Assembly: GCA_900546295.1 (NCBI GenBank)
Contig: URCK01000063.1
Location: 1 to 10,068 of the forward strand
DNA: 10,068 bases
Direction: 5' to 3'
Source of the DNA: an uncultured Eubacteriales bacterium
Lineage (GTDB): Bacteria > Bacillota > Clostridia > Oscillospirales > Oscillospiraceae
The first letter of the stretch is position 1. Every line of letters starts with the position of its first letter. Of the stretch, positions 7,677 through 10,068 are shown in pieces. A program made the position numbers and the translations under genes. The notes beneath the pieces were generated by a model. The model did no database searches, had not been told where the DNA came from, and saw only the letters and a list, made by a program, of their open reading frames with translations.

Positions 7677-7810
7677 CAGTATAATTAGCAAATAATTGTA
7701 ATATGGAAGAAATCCTGCCGGTCAGTCGATGCGTCTCGCCGCCCCGTCCGATTCTCCGACTGCACCTTTGACAATGTCATCGGCGCATGCGCCTCTCCAT
7801 GAAAGAGAGA

Positions 7811-7841
7811 AGCTGGCACCGGTAAAACTCCGGTGTCAGCT
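7811..7841. terminator. Strong hairpin, possible second terminator after galE
   Basis: AGCTGGCACCGG (7811-7822) pairs with CCGGTGTCAGCT (7830-7841) over 12 positions with a single G-U wobble and a seven-base loop. Read on the minus strand it is followed by the pyrimidine-rich TCTCTCTTTC, so it may back up the galE terminator. On the plus strand no T-run follows directly. It could equally be part of a small structured RNA. Confidence 0.45.
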
Positions 7842-7851
7842 CAGGCTGCAG

Positions 7852-7880
7852 AAAAGCCCGGCGAACGCTGGGCTTTTTCT
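7852..7880. terminator. Rho-independent terminator downstream of galE (bidirectional)
   Basis: AAAAGCCC (7852-7859) pairs with GGGCTTTT (7870-7877), with further GCG/CGC complementarity inside. On the minus strand the stem ends in a TTTTCT run about 40 bases after the galE stop, which fits galE termination. On the plus strand the tail TTTTTCTTATTT is even better, so it may also stop transcription entering galE from the left. Confidence 0.75.
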
Positions 7881-7917
7881 TATTTAGATGGCAAAGCAGG
7901 AGCGGATGATATAACCC

Positions 7918-8208
7918 TCAGTGGGCATCGGCAGCACGCAGAGCGGCTTTTACTTCTCTTCCTTCGTGCAGTTTCTGCTGCCATCTCCAGGCGTCGCGGC
8001 ACATATCATCGATGTCCTTCTCAGCCTGCCAGCCGAGAAGCTCCTTCGCCTTCTCCGTCGCCGCGTAGCAGGTGGCGAGATCGCCGGGACGGCGCGGCGC
8101 GATCCGGTACGGAACCTTGACGCCGTTCACACGTTCAAACGCGCGGACAATGTCCAGCACGCTGTAGCCTCTGCCGGTGCCGAGGTTCACCGCCTCGATC
8201 CCCTTGTG
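7918..8208 (-). pseudogene. galE: Detached C-terminal part of GalE
   Basis: In the same frame as the upstream galE piece and open for 96 codons after the TAG, ending in TGA at 7920-7918. It contains NLGTGRGYSVLDIV and PYRIAPRRPGDLATCY, then a C-terminal helix ending WRWQQKLHEG. These match the sugar-nucleotide binding end of UDP-galactose epimerases, including the arginine pair before PGD that contacts UDP in the family. The nearest start codon, GTG at 8190, has no ribosome site and would begin inside a structural element, so separate translation to a useful protein is unlikely. The sequence shows no decay beyond the nonsense codon. Confidence 0.8.
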
Positions 8209-8967
8209 CTACAATGCGTAATGCAGCGCCGCAACATGACCCTTGGCAAGGTCGACCACGTGGATATAGTCGCGCACGCCGGTGCCGTCCGGCGTCGGGT
8301 AGTCGTCGCCAAAGACGGACAGCTGCGGCAGGACGCCCGCCGCAACCTGCATGATATAGGGCATGAGGTTGTTAGGGATACCGTTCGGGGCTTCGCCGAT
8401 GAGGCCGCTCTCGTGCGCGCCGATGGGGTTAAAGTAGCGCAGCAGCACGACCGACAGCTCGGGATCTGCCTTCGCAGCATCGCGCAGGATCTGCTCGATC
8501 ATGTACTTCGTCCAGCCGTAGGGGTTGGTGCAGCTGCCGGTGGGCGCCCCCTCCTTGAAGGGCACGTCCTCGCTCGTGCCGTAAACCGTCGCCGAGGAGC
8601 TGAAGATCAGGCGGTGCACGCCGTGCTCCTTCATGACCTCGAGCAGCGTCAGCGTCGTATCGAGGTTGTTGCGGTAGTATGCGACCGGCTTCTGCACCGA
8701 CTCGCCGACCGCCTTCAGCCCCGCGAAGTGGATCACGGCGCTGATCTCGTTTTCATCGAATACGCGCGTCATCGCAGCCTTGTCGGCGGCATCCGCCTTA
8801 TAAAAGCGAGCGCGCTTCCCCGCGATGCGCTCAATGCGCTCCACAACACTTTCCTTGCTGTTCGACAGATCGTCCAGCACGATGACGTTTTCCCCGGACG
8901 AAAGCAGTTCCACCGCCGTATGCGAGCCGATGAAGCCCGCGCCGCCGGTCAACAGAATATCACCCAT
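8209..8967 (-). CDS. galE: UDP-glucose 4-epimerase, N-terminal part, cut by an in-frame TAG
   Basis: GalE interconverts UDP-glucose and UDP-galactose in the cytoplasm (Leloir pathway and precursor supply for surface polysaccharides). It belongs to the extended short-chain dehydrogenases and uses bound NAD. Seen here: the Rossmann motif TGGAGFIGSH (G8, G11, G14), VIHFAGLKAVGES, the catalytic serine region IFSSSATVYG (S124/S125) and YGWTK with Y150 and K154. Start ATG 8967 has GGAGG seven bases upstream. The frame meets TAG at 8211-8209 after 252 residues (ALHYAL), inside the helix before the NLGTG motif. Joined to the following 96 codons it would give about 349 residues, a normal GalE length. 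As written, the product lacks the uridine-binding C-terminus and should be inactive. Restoring CAG, GAG, AAG or another sense codon needs only one base. A sequencing error cannot be excluded. Confidence 0.9.
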   Translation of the reverse strand: MGDILLTGGAGFIGSHTAVELLSSGENVIVLDDLSNSKESVVERIERIAGKRARFYKADAADKAAMTRVFDENEISAVIHFAGLKAVGESVQKPVAYYRNNLDTTLTLLEVMKEHGVHRLIFSSSATVYGTSEDVPFKEGAPTGSCTNPYGWTKYMIEQILRDAAKADPELSVVLLRYFNPIGAHESGLIGEAPNGIPNNLMPYIMQVAAGVLPQLSVFGDDYPTPDGTGVRDYIHVVDLAKGHVAALHYAL

Positions 8968-9101
8968 GATGTTTCCTCCAAGTTTTTAGGGCAGCGTATC
9001 CGCCGCTATTCTTTTCCGCCGCGCCGCCGTATGCCGCATTTCCGTGAGGGCGCACAACGAAGGGGGCGAAATCAGGATCCCGTCCCATTATTATCGAATA
9101 A

Positions 9102-9130
9102 AATATATCACCTTTCGATTGCAAAGGCAA
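9102..9130 (-). promoter_or_regulatory. Sigma-A promoter of galE
   Basis: On the minus strand, -35 TTGCCT (9130-9125), a 17-base spacer and -10 TATATT (9107-9102). The expected start is near 9095, leaving an untranslated leader of about 127 bases, which is GC-rich and long enough to hold regulatory structure, although I see no known riboswitch in it. Confidence 0.6.
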
Positions 9131-9163
9131 GGTCGTTTCAAGTATCGCCCGCGCCGGCATCCC

Positions 9164-9192
9164 TTGCCAAAGTGCAAACGAATCGGTATAAT
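9164..9192 (+). promoter_or_regulatory. Sigma-A promoter of iadA
   Basis: -35 TTGCCA (9164-9169), exactly 17 bases, then a perfect -10 TATAAT (9187-9192). The expected start is near 9199, about 38 bases before the GTG start codon. It is divergent from the galE promoter, and the two -35 boxes are only 33 bases apart, so one bound protein could affect both. Confidence 0.75.
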
Positions 9193-9236
9193 GAACATAC
9201 ATATCCGGAATAAAAAACAGGAAAAGAGGAACGGCC

Positions 9237-10068
9237 GTGTTCAAATTACTCAAAAACATCAAAGCGTACCGCTCGGGTGCGTGGCGCGATACGAATCTTC
9301 TGATCGCAGGGCCGTCCATCGCTCTGCTGGACGATGCGCTGACGCTGTCGATCCCCGGCCTCGAGGTGATAGACGGGCAGGGGATGTACGCCCTGCCGGG
9401 CTATGTGGACCGCCACGTGCACATCACGGGCGGCGGCGGAGAGGGCGGCTTTTCCAACGCGGTCGCGCCGCTCCGCGTGGAGGCGCTGGTGCGCGCGGGC
9501 GTGACGACGGTCGTCGGCCTTCTGGGAACGGACGGCACGGTGCGCAGCGTGGAAAGCCTCTGCGCCAAGGCGATGGCGCTCGAGGAAGAGGGCCTCAGCG
9601 CGCGCTTTCTGACGGGTTCCTATGACTACCCCTCGCCGACCGCCACCGGCAGCGTCAAGCGGGACATCCTCCTGCTGCCCGGCTGCATCGGCGTGAAGAT
9701 CGCCATCTCCGACCACCGCTCGCCCTGCCTGCGCGATGAAGAGCTGATCCGCCTTGCATCGGACACCTGGCAGGCCGGTATTTTGAAGGGCCGCAGCGCG
9801 TTCGTGCATCTGCACGTCGGCAGCGGAAAGGCGGGGCTCTCTCCCATCTTCCATGCGCTCGAGCAAAGCGACCTGCCCATCGCGGTCTTCCACCCCACGC
9901 ACCTCGGAAACCAGAGAGAGGACGCGAGGCGCTTCGCGGCGATGGGCGGCTGGGTCGATTTTACAACGCTGCCGGACCCGGACAAGTCGGCCGAGCAGAT
10001 GCTCTGGGCGCTGGAGCACTGCCCGAAGGAGCGCGTGACCTTCAGCACCGACGCGAACGGCTCCATGC
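9237..10068 (+). CDS. iadA: Isoaspartyl dipeptidase (beta-aspartyl peptidase), runs off right edge
   Basis: Zinc metallo-hydrolase of the amidohydrolase fold that cleaves dipeptides with an isoaspartyl (beta-aspartyl) bond, clearing damaged-protein fragments in the cytoplasm. The first 277 codons are present; the family is about 390 residues, so about 110 are missing. Matches to the E. coli enzyme are strong: DRHVHITGGGGEGG (metal-binding H60 and H62, E69), VVGLLGTDG, TGSYDYPSPTATGSV, GVKIAISDHRS with K154 as the carboxylated bridging lysine, HLHVGSG (H193), HPTHLGNQ (H222) and STDANGS with catalytic D272. All expected metal and catalytic residues up to the edge are intact. The start is GTG at 9237, supported by AAGAGGA six bases upstream and by a well-placed promoter; the upstream TAATGAACATAC lies at or before the predicted transcript start. 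It stands divergent from galE with no obvious shared function. Confidence 0.9.
   Translation, partial: MFKLLKNIKAYRSGAWRDTNLLIAGPSIALLDDALTLSIPGLEVIDGQGMYALPGYVDRHVHITGGGGEGGFSNAVAPLRVEALVRAGVTTVVGLLGTDGTVRSVESLCAKAMALEEEGLSARFLTGSYDYPSPTATGSVKRDILLLPGCIGVKIAISDHRSPCLRDEELIRLASDTWQAGILKGRSAFVHLHVGSGKAGLSPIFHALEQSDLPIAVFHPTHLGNQREDARRFAAMGGWVDFTTLPDPDKSAEQMLWALEHCPKERVTFSTDANGSM

Larger units (their letters stand above)
7616..7917. other. Structured spacer between galE and the regulator gene
   Basis: This 302-base region has no convincing protein gene. Near the regulator it is AT-rich and holds that gene's promoter; a plus-strand TATAAT at 7680-7685 lacks a good -35. The middle is GC-rich with several dyads: TGACA-A-TGTCA (7769-7779), the 12-base palindrome GGCGCATGCGCC (7782-7793), a long hairpin at 7811-7841 and a terminator at 7852-7880. 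A plus-strand transcript from about 7692 to the terminator would be near 190 bases. I see no closing pairing of its two ends, so 6S RNA is not supported, nor do I recognise a T-box or riboswitch. Confidence 0.5.

Noticed and set aside
7921..9213. A 430-codon plus-strand frame over galE
   Set aside because: It is antisense to clearly recognisable GalE, is rich in Arg, His and Val, and has no recognisable domain.
8960..9319. Minus-strand frame of 119 codons upstream of galE
   Set aside because: It covers both divergent promoters and overlaps the iadA start on the other strand. It has no ribosome site or recognisable motif.

Overview
The window looks like chromosomal DNA from a moderately GC-rich Bacillota, probably a gut Clostridia of the Oscillospirales type. 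This rests on Gram-positive signals (strong GGAGG ribosome sites, S-layer homology domains, a lactocepin-like subtilase, a C-terminal piece of a DUF4368-type serine recombinase) and on coding DNA that is GC-rich beside AT-rich spacers. The genus is an inference I cannot settle from the sequence.

Layout: (1) at the left edge on the minus strand, the last codons of a large serine recombinase, cut off from its N-terminal part; (2) an AT-rich spacer of about 330 bases with an inverted repeat and presumably the promoter of the next gene; (3) on the plus strand from 471 to 6422, one very large secreted, multidomain, cell-wall-anchored subtilisin-like protease, interrupted in frame by a TGA at 4971-4973, so that the catalytic part is separated from the propeller end, a cohesin-like domain and three S-layer homology domains; (4) a 46-base perfect palindrome acting as terminator between convergent genes; (5) on the minus strand, a 357-residue regulator with a C-terminal ArsR-type winged helix, with its own promoter and a possible autoregulatory operator; (6) a structured spacer with two hairpins, one of them the galE terminator; (7) on the minus strand, a UDP-glucose 4-epimerase gene (galE), also interrupted in frame, by a TAG at 8209-8211; (8) a divergent promoter region with two good sigma-A promoters; (9) on the plus strand, the first 277 codons of isoaspartyl dipeptidase (iadA), running off the right edge.

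Every gene seems to be its own transcription unit. The genes do not form an obvious pathway: the protease acts outside the cell, GalE makes or uses UDP-galactose for sugar use and envelope polymers, and IadA removes isoaspartyl dipeptides in protein turnover. The most striking point is that two of the four main genes carry a single in-frame nonsense codon while everything downstream stays open and recognisable. This suggests recent inactivation, consensus error, or, more speculatively, readthrough. TGA, TAG and TAA each also serve as ordinary terminal stops here, which argues against a changed genetic code. No new defence system, CRISPR array, tRNA or rRNA was seen.
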